A stretch of DNA of 48,381 nucleotides from Paracoccus sp. IB05 (GCF_016405985.1 NZ_JAEFCF010000040.1:1-48381), one strand, 5' to 3'. Counted from the first letter of the stretch, positions 24,847-34,146 are shown. The notes: generated from the sequence alone by a model not told the origin. Made by a program: numbers and translations.

Positions 24847-26957
24847 GTCGGTTTCCCCCAATAGCTGTCGACGCCGCACCAGTCCTGATCCGCCCCAGGC
24901 AGTTTCAGCGCGCCCATGCGGTTGTTGAAAATGCCGCAGAGATAGAGCGTACCCCTATGCTCGCGCATCGAGGTGATCATCGGATGGCGGGTGCCGCCCA
25001 GATCCCAGAAGCTTTCCAGAATCTCGCCTTTTTCGTTGAATTTCAGCACGCAGCCGGTGTTGAGGTTCGGCATCAGCCAGGCATCCTGCGACACACGGCG
25101 CGCCATACGGCGGCGGAAAGACGGCATCTCAAGCGAAAGATCCAGCGCCGGGGTGCGCGACCCCATCAGGGCCAGCCAATAGGTGCCATCCGAGGCACGG
25201 TTGATATTGTCCGGGTAGCCCGGAAGACCCTCGATCACCCGCTCAAGCCTGCCTTTCTTCGGCCCGGCATAGTAATAGCGGTTGATCCGGCAGGCCCAGC
25301 TTTCGGCAAACAGCACGGATTCGCCGTCATAAGAGGTGCAGACCCCGTTCGGGAAGATCAGGTTCGACAGCACGGTACGGGTGGTTTTGGTTTTGGGATC
25401 ATAGACGATCAGCCGGCCATTGCCGCGGCTTTCCAGCGCATCGGCATACCAGTCATGCATCTCGAACCGGACGGTGGCCTCGGAAAAGATGATCCGGCCA
25501 TCGGGAAGGATGTCGCAGTCATCGGCGAGCTTCATCACGGAATCATCCGCGATAGAGGTCCAGCTGCGATTGGTTTCCGCTGTCAGAAGCGTAACTTCGC
25601 CCTGGGGCGAGACCTGGTAAAGCCCCATGCCACCGACACAGACCGCAAGGTTACCCTCGGCGTCGAAAGCCATGCCCTGCGGCGCGCCGCCGGTATGGGC
25701 GAAGATCTCGTAACGGGTGTAATCCGGCCCGAACCAGCGCATGATATCGCCATGACGCGAGCCGGTGTAAAGATTGCCCTCGCGGTCGAAAATCGCATCC
25801 TCGGCGCCATCCATGATGCCAAGGCCGATCGGCTCTGACGCGCGCAGCCGGTCATTCGGGACCAGCGGCCCCTCGGTCGTGGAAATCGCCGGCGGCAGCT
25901 TGTTGAACGTGGGCGAGATATAGACCGCGCGCAGCAGTTTATGGCGGTTCTTCACCCAGCGAACGTCAAGGAAGACGGCGGTGACCAGCACAAGGCCAAG
26001 GATCAGCGCATTGACCGGGCCGGGAATGGCCAGCGCCAGCAAGGACGTCGACAGGATCAGGACGAACAGCGCACCCATCAGGGCTTTCGCAACTGATCCA
26101 CGCCCGCCGCCCAGCGAAATGCCGCCCAGAACAGTCGCGGTCAGGGCCTGAAGCTCCATCCCGGCGCCGATATCGGATGCAGCCGATCCGATCCGCGCCG
26201 CAAAATGGAACCCGCCAAGCGCCACCAGAACCGAGCAGATCACATAGGCGGAAAACACCGTCCAGCGCACATTGATCCCGGCATTATGCGCCGAGCGCCG
26301 CGCACCACCCACCGCCAGCAGCCGCCAGCCATAACGGCCACGTGACAGGACGATATGCAGGATCAGCGCAATCGCGGCCAGCACCCAGAAGGGGGTCGGC
26401 AGGCCCAGAACATGCCCCATGCCAAGGAAATCCCAGGCCGCGGACTCCGGGTAATTCATCACGATATCGGTCGAGATCTGCGGGAAGACGATATCGAACA
26501 CCGAGCGGAAGATGATCAGCGTCACCAGTGTCGTCAGAAAGGCCCGCATCCTGAGGATACCGACCATAAAGCCGTTGATCGCGCCGCAAACCGCGCCGAC
26601 CCCCAGAGTGGCGGCCAGCCCTCCACCCAGGCTCAGCCCCATGACATTCATGGTGTAAAGCGCGGTGGTGACCGCAAGGGCAAAGGTGGACCCGACCGAA
26701 AGGTCGATCCCCCCCGAGATCATTACGATGGTCAGGCCCAGAACAACGAGCCCCAGCTCGGCCATCTCGCCGGAAAGAAGTGAGATCGTCCCGAACTGGA
26801 AGAAGCGCGGCACGATCGGTGCGAAAATCGCAATCACAAGCACAAGGGCTGCGAAGGGAATTGCACTGTCCACCCATTTCTTGGTGAGAAGCTCGCCCAG
26901 AACGTGATCGGGAAGAACCCGGTACCGCAACCGGACAAGGCTTTCGCTGAGGCTCAT
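24843..26957 (-). CDS. Fusion: ribose-type ABC permease + strictosidine-synthase/SMP-30-like beta-propeller
   Basis: 704 residues in one uninterrupted frame. Residues ~1-340 are a BPD_transp_2 permease with 8-10 membrane spans and its signature (VVLGLTIVMISGGIDLSVGS; later TATVLGGISLGGGRGS). After a short linker, residues ~365-700 form a six-bladed propeller of the strictosidine synthase/gluconolactonase group: GAEDAIFDREGNLYTGSRHG, IFPNGVCTSYDG and GLPGYPDNIN near residue 580. Because such permeases end in the cytoplasm, the propeller would sit at the channel's inner mouth. It could hydrolyse a lactone or ester as it enters (inference). The gene lies between the binding-protein gene and a second propeller gene and is coupled by ATGA to the latter. 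No frameshift or internal start is needed to explain it. Confidence 0.88.
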   Translation of the reverse strand: MSLSESLVRLRYRVLPDHVLGELLTKKWVDSAIPFAALVLVIAIFAPIVPRFFQFGTISLLSGEMAELGLVVLGLTIVMISGGIDLSVGSTFALAVTTALYTMNVMGLSLGGGLAATLGVGAVCGAINGFMVGILRMRAFLTTLVTLIIFRSVFDIVFPQISTDIVMNYPESAAWDFLGMGHVLGLPTPFWVLAAIALILHIVLSRGRYGWRLLAVGGARRSAHNAGINVRWTVFSAYVICSVLVALGGFHFAARIGSAASDIGAGMELQALTATVLGGISLGGGRGSVAKALMGALFVLILSTSLLALAIPGPVNALILGLVLVTAVFLDVRWVKNRHKLLRAVYISPTFNKLPPAISTTEGPLVPNDRLRASEPIGLGIMDGAEDAIFDREGNLYTGSRHGDIMRWFGPDYTRYEIFAHTGGAPQGMAFDAEGNLAVCVGGMGLYQVSPQGEVTLLTAETNRSWTSIADDSVMKLADDCDILPDGRIIFSEATVRFEMHDWYADALESRGNGRLIVYDPKTKTTRTVLSNLIFPNGVCTSYDGESVLFAESWACRINRYYYAGPKKGRLERVIEGLPGYPDNINRASDGTYWLALMGSRTPALDLSLEMPSFRRRMARRVSQDAWLMPNLNTGCVLKFNEKGEILESFWDLGGTRHPMITSMREHRGTLYLCGIFNNRMGALKLPGADQDWCGVDSYWGKPT

Positions 26958-26970
26958 TGCAGACAGGTCC

Positions 26971-27984
26971 TTACTTCAGCTCGTCAATTTTCCAGCAGTT
27001 ACGGCCGCTGGCATTATTTTTGTCGACCCGGGTGATCGGCCCGAAGAAGACGGTTTTTTCCGAACCCGCCGGGCGGTCGGGGTTTTGCAGGAATTCCGAG
27101 ATCTGCTGCGCGGCAATCTCGGCCTGGATCGGCGCGTTGAAGTTGTAAACAACGTCAAGCAGACCCTTTTCGATGCTCTCGCACGCGGTATGGGCGCCCG
27201 CGCCATTGGTCACGATGGTCACCTGATCCTGCTTGCCTGCGGCCAGAACGGCGGCACCGGCACCGACTTCGGCATTGTCCCAGATGCCCATGATCCCGCA
27301 GAGATCGGGATGCTGTTGCAGCACGGTCTCGGTGATCTGGCGGGCTTTCTCGCTGTCGTAATCAGCGGGCTGGTCCGAGACCAGCTCAAGGCCGGGATTT
27401 TCCGCGAGGATCTGATTGAGACCTTCACGCATATAGATATTTGCGGCACCGGTCTGCACGCCCGCCAGCCAGACAATCTTGCCCGAAGGCGCGCCGGGGG
27501 CGAGGCAGGTACGGGCCAGCTCGCCTGCTTCCAGGCGACCCATCTCGATCCAGTCATTGCCGACATAGCTGTCGGTCTGGGTGATCGACTGCATATTGAT
27601 CTGCAGGATCTTGATCCCGGCATCCTGCGCCTGTTTCAGCGCACGGGCATAGGTCTGCACATCGGGGTTCTGCACGATCAGCACATCGGGCTTTTCGGCA
27701 ATCGCACCCTGCAGCGCGCGGATGCCGGCGGCGGTGTCCATATTCGGGTCACGCACCTCGAAGCTGAATCCATAGCGGGCGGCATGGCGCTGCCAGACGG
27801 CGGTCCAGGCCTGATTAAGGTCCATCCCCTGCGACAGCGGAACGAAAATCACCTTCTTGCCGGTCACGGCTTCCAGATAGGCGGCGCGCCCCACCTGTTC
27901 GATATCATCGGCCTGCGCCGGAACCGCTGCCAGCAGCGCGGAAGCCGCCAGCGCCGCGAAGGCGGTATTTTTCAGAACTTTCAT
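26971..27984 (-). CDS. ABC transporter periplasmic sugar-binding protein (RbsB-like)
   Basis: 337 residues. A Sec signal (MKVLKNTAFAALAAS, then ALLAAVPAQA) is probably cut after residue 25. The Peripla_BP_4 pattern is present (AAGIRALQGAIAEKPDVLIV, then NPDVQTYARALKQAQDAGI). Two Cys pairs are possible in the mature part. The ribosome site GGGAGGAG is strong. It sits between two permease genes of the same operon and feeds them. The ligand is unknown; the adjoining deoC/aldehyde dehydrogenase genes suggest a (deoxy)ribosyl or sugar-lactone compound. Confidence 0.92.
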   Translation of the reverse strand: MKVLKNTAFAALAASALLAAVPAQADDIEQVGRAAYLEAVTGKKVIFVPLSQGMDLNQAWTAVWQRHAARYGFSFEVRDPNMDTAAGIRALQGAIAEKPDVLIVQNPDVQTYARALKQAQDAGIKILQINMQSITQTDSYVGNDWIEMGRLEAGELARTCLAPGAPSGKIVWLAGVQTGAANIYMREGLNQILAENPGLELVSDQPADYDSEKARQITETVLQQHPDLCGIMGIWDNAEVGAGAAVLAAGKQDQVTIVTNGAGAHTACESIEKGLLDVVYNFNAPIQAEIAAQQISEFLQNPDRPAGSEKTVFFGPITRVDKNNASGRNCWKIDELK

Positions 27985-28024
27985 TGTGTCTCCTCCCTGA
28001 AACTCTCTTTAGTCCGCATGACGT

Positions 28025-29026
28025 TCAGATATCGCCGCTTTGCGAGGTCTGCTCATCGCGGGGGTTGATCACCGCATCCAGCGCCAGCGCGGCCAGCAGG
28101 ATCACGCTCTTGATCAGGTTCTGGCTGGTATAGCTGAAATTCATGATCGTCATGCCATTGATCAGGATCCCCACCAGTACGGTGCCAACGAGAACATTGC
28201 GCACGCCGCCCTGGCCACCGGAAAGGCTGATCCCGCCCAGCACCACGACCAGCAGCACGTCATAGATCAGTGTGGAATTATAAAGCCTTGTGTTGATCCC
28301 GGACACGAGCCCGGTCATCAGGATCCCGGCGGCATAGGCGATCAGCGCGGCCAGCACATATTGGCTGATCTGCACCGGCCGGGTCGGCAGACCCATGGTG
28401 CGCGCCGCATGAGGATTGTCGCCGGTCGCATAGATGAAGCGGCCAAACCGCGTCAGGCTGAGAAACAGCGCGACCAGCGCCGCGATGCCCGCAAGGATCA
28501 GAATGGAATAGGGCACGCCCAGGAAGGTGCCCGAGCCGATGGCCACCAGCCAGCCAATCCCCGCCGGTGCATAAAGCACATCCGAGCTGAAGGCGACGCG
28601 GCCCCCGCCATAGACAATCGACGCCATGGCAAGGGTGGCAAAAATCGGCGGCACTTCGGCAATGGCGATCAGAATGCCGGTGATCAGCCCGCAAAACGCC
28701 ACCAGACACGCGCCGATCAGCACCGCTTCACCAAAGCCGAAACCCTGCGACGACAGCCAGATGGCGAAAGCCACGCCCACGACCATGACCGCAACCATGG
28801 TCAGGTCGATGCCGCGCCCGACCACGATCATCCCCATCCCCACCGCAAGCGTGCCGAGGATCGCCACGTTTTTCAGCAAGGTCAGCAGATTGCCCTGGGA
28901 CATGAAGTTGTTCAGAAACAGGGCGAAAGCCAGAAACAGCGTCAGCGCGATCAGGGAGACCACGCCCTCCTGGGTCAGCCGGAAACGGCGGTGACGTCCG
29001 GCCTGTGCCGGTTCTCTCAAGGACAT
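28025..29026 (-). CDS. ABC transporter permease, ribose type
   Basis: 333 residues from the ATG preceded by GGGAGGGGGAG; the open frame continues upstream but those residues are Cys/Arg-rich and out of character. It has 8-10 membrane spans with the family block LGTLAVGMGMIVVGRGIDLT and late VVLGGISLSGGQGG. It is the standalone partner of the permease fused to a propeller, with which it probably forms the channel. First gene of the transporter operon. Confidence 0.92.
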   Translation of the reverse strand: MSLREPAQAGRHRRFRLTQEGVVSLIALTLFLAFALFLNNFMSQGNLLTLLKNVAILGTLAVGMGMIVVGRGIDLTMVAVMVVGVAFAIWLSSQGFGFGEAVLIGACLVAFCGLITGILIAIAEVPPIFATLAMASIVYGGGRVAFSSDVLYAPAGIGWLVAIGSGTFLGVPYSILILAGIAALVALFLSLTRFGRFIYATGDNPHAARTMGLPTRPVQISQYVLAALIAYAAGILMTGLVSGINTRLYNSTLIYDVLLVVVLGGISLSGGQGGVRNVLVGTVLVGILINGMTIMNFSYTSQNLIKSVILLAALALDAVINPRDEQTSQSGDI

Positions 29027-29344
29027 CTCTTTTCTCCCCCTCCCCGGCATCGCAGGATTCATCGCATGCCTGCAACACAAACAGGCCCGACGGATGCGGG
29101 CCATACCTCTCCCAAGGCACGCGCAATCTCCAGCTTGTTTTCCGCACAGGCAATTTCATTTTCCTGACCGCGCGTGCTGAAAATCCCGCCAGCAGCCGAA
29201 AAGCGACCCCCCGGCTGTTAGCCAGGGTCTGGGGTCAATGTGAGTGAAGTGATGTGCAATGGGCCGGATCCGACCCGTAAACTGCGGTCCGGAGCTTTCG
29301 CCGCTTCGGTAAGGGTGCTGCCGGAGGCCCGAAAGCGCGCCGGG
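29027..29344. other. Intergenic region between HAD phosphatase and ABC operon
   Basis: 318 bases without a convincing gene. It must hold any promoter for the minus-strand transporter operon. A short GGCCCG/CGGGCC inverted repeat lies near 29083-29102, and a 7-base spaced repeat (GCTTTCG / CGAAAGC) at 29294-29336. Neither has clear terminator features. Confidence 0.45.
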
Positions 29345-29995
29345 TCAGAGCGCCCGTAACGCAGCCTCGGTCAGCTCGGATGTGCGGGTGAAGATGCGTG
29401 CCGCCCCCGCCGCCAGGAGCTGGTCGCCATGTCCCGGCCAGGAATGGCGTCCGGCGGTCAGGCCGGCCACCCGCATTCCTGCGGCGAGGGCCGCTTTCAC
29501 CCCGGCGGCGCTGTCCTCGACCACCACGCAATCCGCCGGGGAGACGCCGCACTGACTTGCGGCGAACAGAAACACATCCGGAAAGGGCTTGCCCCGCGCC
29601 ACCTGGCTTGCGGAATAGATATGCGGCGCGAAGCAATCGCTCAGCCCGCAGATCTCAAGCGCGCGGCGCAGTTTCGGCAGTGCCGAAGACGAGGCCACCG
29701 CCTTACGCCCCGGCAGGCGTTCCAGCGCGGCCCGGATGCCTTCGACCGGCTGCAATTCGGTCTCCATCCGCGCGAGGAGCAGCGCATCGGCCTGCTCAAT
29801 GAGACCCTCGGGCCAGGGCGCACCCCGCAGCGCGGCGATCTGATCCCAGATAACCGCCTTGGGCTGACCGATATGGCCGCGGATGATCTCTGCCGCCGTG
29901 ATCGGCCATCCAGCCGCCGTCATCAGTTCTGCGTCAATCGCATTCGAGAGGATCTCGCTGTCGACCAGCACGCCGTCACAATCAAAGATAATCAT
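29345..29995 (-). CDS. HAD-superfamily phosphatase (beta-phosphoglucomutase/DOG-phosphatase-like)
   Basis: 216 residues. HAD motifs are complete: the nucleophile Asp5 and acid Asp7 in FDCDGVLVDSE, the Ser of VASSSA, the Lys of RGKPFPD and the acidic VVEDSAAG. The cap is inserted after motif I, as in sugar-phosphate phosphatases. It would dephosphorylate (or isomerise) a small sugar phosphate. Its start overlaps the stop of the two-domain aldehyde dehydrogenase (ATGA), linking it to the deoC block. Confidence 0.88.
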   Translation of the reverse strand: MIIFDCDGVLVDSEILSNAIDAELMTAAGWPITAAEIIRGHIGQPKAVIWDQIAALRGAPWPEGLIEQADALLLARMETELQPVEGIRAALERLPGRKAVASSSALPKLRRALEICGLSDCFAPHIYSASQVARGKPFPDVFLFAASQCGVSPADCVVVEDSAAGVKAALAAGMRVAGLTAGRHSWPGHGDQLLAAGAARIFTRTSELTEAALRAL

Positions 29996-32352
29996 TCGCC
30001 GTAAGGAACCCAGATGTTTTTGACCTGTGTGGCGCGGGTCAGGAAGCTTCGGCCCTGGCCTTCAGCGGAAAGCCAGTTGCGGGCCGCGCCCTCCTCGCAC
30101 CAGGTCTGTTTCAGATTGCCGGCCGAGGCGGTCTCGACCGTCCTCGCCCCGTCGCCGGTGCCGAAATACCAGAGGCCATCGACATCTTCATGCTCCGCCA
30201 GCGTTTTCGCCAGCACCTCGCGCTCGCCGGAGACGATATTGATCACGCCGCCGGGCAGATCCGAGGTTTCGAACACCTGATACAGATCGGTCGCCGCCAG
30301 CGGATGGGTCTGCGACGGCACCACCACGACCCGATTGCCCATCGCCACCGCCGGCAGCGCCAGCGAGACAAGGCCGAGAAGCGGCAGGGCCGTCGGACAG
30401 ACCAGCCCGACCACGCCGAGCGGCTCGTGCATCGCCAGTGTCACATGCGCCGATTTGGTCGAATGCACCGCACCATCGAATTTATCCGCCTGGGCCGCAT
30501 ACCAGAAAATACGACGCAGCGCGGTTTCGACCTCGGTTTTTGCCGCCGATGCCGTCTGTCCGAAACTGCGCAACCGGTCCTCGAATTCCGCCGCGCGCGC
30601 CGAAAGGTTCTCGGCCAGGTAATACAGCACCTGGGCGCGGTTATGCCCGGTCTGCCCGCCCCAGGATTTCGCGGCATGGGCGGCCTCGACCGCGTTGCGA
30701 ATGTCCTTGCGGCTGCCAAGCGGCGCAAGGCCGACCGTGCCTTTGGGCCCTTCGACGCGGTAGGAATAGCCACTGTCGGGGCGCGTCTGTTTGCCACCGA
30801 TATAGAGCTTGGCCGTGCGGTCGATGGCGCTTTCCGGCAGGGATTCCGCAGGGCTGGCATCGGGGGTTGCCGGGGTCTCTTCGGGATTTTTCGCTTTGGG
30901 GACCTGCTGTTTCAGATAGGCGCTCATGCCTTCGCGCCCGCCCTCGCGGCCGAAACCGCTTTCGCGCATGCCGCCGAAACCGGCGCCGGCATCAAAGAGA
31001 TTCGCAGAATTGATCCAGACCACCCCGGCCCGCACCCGGCCCGCCACATCCAGCGCGAGGTTGATGTTTTCCGACCAGACCGAAGCCGCAAGGCCGTAGC
31101 GGGTGTTATTGGCCAGCGCCACGGCATCTTCGGGCGTGCGGAACGGGGTCAGGGTGACCACCGGGCCGAAGATCTCTTCGGTGGCAAGGATCGAGGCGGG
31201 CTCGACCCCGGTGACCAGCGTCGGCGGGTAGAAACAGCCTGCCGGCGCCTCGCCCTGGTGGATCGCGACCCCTTCCGCCCTGCCCTTTTCGACCAGATCG
31301 GTGATCCGCGCCAGCTGCACCGGATGCACGATGGCGCCGATATCAGTGGATTTGTCCAGCGGATCGCCAACCCGCAGATGGGCCATGCGGCGTTTCAGAA
31401 GATCGGTGAACCGTGCAGAGACCGCCTCGGCCACCAGGATGCGCGAGCCCGCAGAGCAGACCTCGCCCTGGTTGAACCAGATTGACTCGACCACGCCCTC
31501 GACCGCCGCATCCAGATCGGCGTCAGCAAAAACGATGAAGGGGGATTTCCCGCCCAGCTCAAGCGTCAGCGCCTTGCCGGACCCCGCGATCTGGCGGCGG
31601 ATGACCCGGCCAACCGCGGTCGAGCCGGTGAAGGCGACCTTGTCGATGCCGGGATGGCCGGTGAGCGCCGCCCCGGTCGTGCCATCGCCGGTCACGATGT
31701 TCAGCACCCCTTTCGGCAGCCCCGCCTCGCGCGCGATTTCCGCGAAGGCCAGCGCGGTCAGCGGTGTATATTCCGCTGGCTTCAGCACCACCGTATTCCC
31801 GGCCGCGAGGGCTGGTGCGACCTTCCAGGCCAGCATCAGCAGCGGGAAGTTCCACGGGATCACCTGGCCGCACACACCCTGCGGGCCTGCGCCGGGGAAT
31901 TCATCGGCGAGGATCTCGGCCCAGCCCGCGTGATGGTAGAAATGCCGTGCCACCAGCGGGATATCAATGTCACGGCTTTCGCGGATCGGCTTGCCATTGT
32001 CGATGGTTTCCAGCACCGCGAGAAAGCGGGCATGTTGCTGAACATGGCGGGCAAGCGCGTAGAGATGTTTCGCCCGTTCATGCCCCGGCAGCGCCGCCCA
32101 TTTCGCTTGCGCCATCCGCGCGGCTTTGACGGCTGCGCTGACATCGGCCTCTGCCCCTTGCGAGACCCGGGCAATGGTCTCGCCCGTGGCGGGGTTCATG
32201 ACCTCGAAAAGCTGCGAGGGCGCGGTGAACAGGCCGTCGATGAAATGGCCAAAGCCCGCCTCATGGCGTTTCAGCCAGTCGCGCAGAACGCTGATGTCCT
32301 CAGGGGCGGGGCCATAATCCATCGTCGTCAGGATCTCTTTGATCTTGTTCAT
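29992..32352 (-). CDS. Two-domain aldehyde dehydrogenase, second domain without catalytic Cys
   Basis: 786 residues, far longer than a normal ALDH (~490). Residues ~20-505 form a complete enzyme with Glu in LELGGKSP and Cys299 in GEVCSAGSR. After a Pro/Ala-rich linker, residues ~530-786 form a second, shortened ALDH-like module (with PLGVVGLVCPTALPLLGLVS and GVINIVSG) that lacks the Cys/Glu pair. It may serve in dimerisation or cofactor binding. The gene lies 10 bases after deoC with a strong GAGGAGGG site. Working with DERA, it would oxidise the acetaldehyde or glyceraldehyde-type product formed by the aldolase (inference). Confidence 0.9.
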   Translation of the reverse strand: MNKIKEILTTMDYGPAPEDISVLRDWLKRHEAGFGHFIDGLFTAPSQLFEVMNPATGETIARVSQGAEADVSAAVKAARMAQAKWAALPGHERAKHLYALARHVQQHARFLAVLETIDNGKPIRESRDIDIPLVARHFYHHAGWAEILADEFPGAGPQGVCGQVIPWNFPLLMLAWKVAPALAAGNTVVLKPAEYTPLTALAFAEIAREAGLPKGVLNIVTGDGTTGAALTGHPGIDKVAFTGSTAVGRVIRRQIAGSGKALTLELGGKSPFIVFADADLDAAVEGVVESIWFNQGEVCSAGSRILVAEAVSARFTDLLKRRMAHLRVGDPLDKSTDIGAIVHPVQLARITDLVEKGRAEGVAIHQGEAPAGCFYPPTLVTGVEPASILATEEIFGPVVTLTPFRTPEDAVALANNTRYGLAASVWSENINLALDVAGRVRAGVVWINSANLFDAGAGFGGMRESGFGREGGREGMSAYLKQQVPKAKNPEETPATPDASPAESLPESAIDRTAKLYIGGKQTRPDSGYSYRVEGPKGTVGLAPLGSRKDIRNAVEAAHAAKSWGGQTGHNRAQVLYYLAENLSARAAEFEDRLRSFGQTASAAKTEVETALRRIFWYAAQADKFDGAVHSTKSAHVTLAMHEPLGVVGLVCPTALPLLGLVSLALPAVAMGNRVVVVPSQTHPLAATDLYQVFETSDLPGGVINIVSGEREVLAKTLAEHEDVDGLWYFGTGDGARTVETASAGNLKQTWCEEGAARNWLSAEGQGRSFLTRATQVKNIWVPYGE

Positions 32353-32362
32353 TTATCCCTCC

Positions 32363-33370
32363 TCATGCCAATGCGAGGCGCGATGCGGATGAATAGCGTC
32401 CGGTGACATGATGTTCCAGCTGACGCTCGATATCCCCAAGCATTGACGAGGCGCCAAGGCGGAAGAGATGCGGCATGAGCCAGTCGCGGCCCATTTCTTC
32501 CCGCATCAGAATCTGCCAGCTCAGCGCGTCTTTCGCCGATTTCATGCCGCCTGCGGGCTTGAAACCGATGCGGTGGCCGGTGGCGTCGAGATAATCGCGC
32601 AGGGCCCGCACCATCACGAGGCTGACGGGCAAAGTGGCATTGACGCCTTCCTTACCGGTCGAGGTCTTGATGAAATCCGCACCCGCCTGCATCGCAACCA
32701 TTGACGCTGCATAGACATTCCTGAGCGTTTGCAGATCTCCCGTGGCAAGGATCGCCTTGAGATGCGCCGTCCCACAGGCCGCACGCATGGCCGCGATCTC
32801 GTCATAAAGCGCCGCCCAGTTACCGGTCAGCACATATTCGCGGGTGATGACGATGTCGATCTCATCGGCACCCTCGGCCACCGCATAGCGGATTTCTTCC
32901 AGCCGCAAATGGAGCGGCATCAGCCCGGCGGGAAAACCGGTCGCAACCGAGGCGACCGGGATCCCGCTGCCCTGCAGCGCCTTTGCCGCATGGCCCACCA
33001 TGGTCGGATAGACGCAGACTGCGCCAGTGGTAAGCCCGAGATCCGAAATGCCCAGCCCCTCGGTGATATGGGCGGCCAGCGGCTGGCGGGCTTTGGCGCA
33101 AAGACGGCGCACCCGCGCCGCAGTATCGTCGCCGGCGAGCGTCGTCAGGTCGATGCAGCGGATCGCATTGATCAGCCAGGCCGCCTGATACTCTTTCTTG
33201 ACCGTGCGGCGCGCCCCCAGCGACGCGGCCCGGCGCTCTGTGGCAGAGCGATTGACCGCGTGGCCTTCGAACATCGCAATCTCAAGCGGCATGCCCGGAT
33301 TGCGCGGGTCATTTGCCAAATCCTGCGGGCCGCGGGGCGCAGAGAGACCTGCGGCGGGGTCAAAGGTCAT
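32363..33370 (-). CDS. deoC: Deoxyribose-phosphate aldolase (DERA)
   Basis: 335 residues from the ATG with GGAG seven bases before it; this is the long form of the family. The Schiff-base Lys235 lies in DFIKTSTGK, the second essential Lys271 in GFKPAGGMKSAKDA, and the acidic residue in EIDIVITRE. The enzyme splits 2-deoxyribose 5-phosphate into acetaldehyde and glyceraldehyde 3-phosphate. It leads an apparent operon with the aldehyde dehydrogenase and the HAD phosphatase, upstream of a ribose-type importer. No nucleoside phosphorylase or phosphopentomutase is present here, so the source of deoxyribose phosphate is unclear. Confidence 0.93.
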   Translation of the reverse strand: MTFDPAAGLSAPRGPQDLANDPRNPGMPLEIAMFEGHAVNRSATERRAASLGARRTVKKEYQAAWLINAIRCIDLTTLAGDDTAARVRRLCAKARQPLAAHITEGLGISDLGLTTGAVCVYPTMVGHAAKALQGSGIPVASVATGFPAGLMPLHLRLEEIRYAVAEGADEIDIVITREYVLTGNWAALYDEIAAMRAACGTAHLKAILATGDLQTLRNVYAASMVAMQAGADFIKTSTGKEGVNATLPVSLVMVRALRDYLDATGHRIGFKPAGGMKSAKDALSWQILMREEMGRDWLMPHLFRLGASSMLGDIERQLEHHVTGRYSSASRLALA

Positions 33371-33494
33371 AGGCATGCTCCAATACCCTGGATGCGCTGG
33401 CCCCAACGCCGCCGCACCCATATTGCCATAAAGCGTGAGATTGCCCCCGGGCGCCAGCCCCGCAGATCACCGGAGGTGGTCAGCGCCCATCGGG

Positions 33495-33884
33495 TCAGGC
33501 GCTTTGCACGTCCAAAAATCCAGCCTCCTGCGCCAGTTTGACGAACCTTCGGTCAAAACTCACGAAACCATCACATTGCGCCGATTTTCCCAGATGCAGC
33601 GCATCGGCGAAATCCATGCCCTGTTCGGCCCGGTCCAGCGCATCCGCCACGATCACCGCATCTTCAATGGTCACGGTCGCGAGCCCGCCAAAGGCACGGA
33701 GCGCGCGCGCCACTTCGGCCGGTTTGTAGCCGTAAGCGCTGCGCAGCACCCATTCGGTTTCCAGGATGACCGTCACCGCGACAAAAATTGCCTGGCCATT
33801 GACCAGGGCGCGGGCGCGCGGCGACTGGTCGGGGTGATCACCGGTCAGGTAGCGCACCACCACATTCGTATCAATCGCGATCAT
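33495..33884 (-). CDS. PIN-domain ribonuclease toxin (VapC-like)
   Basis: 129 residues. The PIN acidic residues are present: Asp5 in AIDTNVVVRYL, Glu42 (LETEW), Asp91/Asp94 (MDFADALH) and Asp111 (FDRRF). Such toxins cut tRNA or other RNA when free of antitoxin. The start overlaps the end of the antitoxin gene by 14 bases, the usual type II arrangement. It stands next to the repABC module on the opposite strand and most likely kills or arrests cells that lose the plasmid. Confidence 0.9.
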   Translation of the reverse strand: MIAIDTNVVVRYLTGDHPDQSPRARALVNGQAIFVAVTVILETEWVLRSAYGYKPAEVARALRAFGGLATVTIEDAVIVADALDRAEQGMDFADALHLGKSAQCDGFVSFDRRFVKLAQEAGFLDVQSA

Positions 33885-34146
33885 GACGCCGCCGGGCTTC
33901 GGCCAGCACGGCCGCATCCATCTCTTCAACCGATTTCGGATCGCCGCGATGAGGCAGCAGGGCAAAGACATCCTCGGGCTTTGTTGCGGCAAAGCTGGGC
34001 GCGCGTTTCAGAAGCACACCCTCTGCCGTCTCTTCGACGATGAGCCGGGTGCCAACCTCCCAGTCCCGCCGCTGCCGGATGGCCTTGGGCAGGATAATCT
34101 GGCCTTTGGTCGAAAGGGTCGTGGTCACAGAGGGGGGCCGGGGCAT
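33871..34146 (-). CDS. AbrB/MazE-type antitoxin (VapB-like)
   Basis: 91 residues from the ATG with GGAG eight bases upstream. The N-terminal swapped-hairpin DNA-binding domain is recognisable (TTTLSTKGQIILPKAIRQ). The acidic C-terminal tail would wrap the PIN toxin. It should neutralise the toxin and repress the pair's own promoter, which must lie in the region upstream of 34146. Confidence 0.88.
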   Translation of the reverse strand: MPRPPSVTTTLSTKGQIILPKAIRQRRDWEVGTRLIVEETAEGVLLKRAPSFAATKPEDVFALLPHRGDPKSVEEMDAAVLAEARRRHDRD

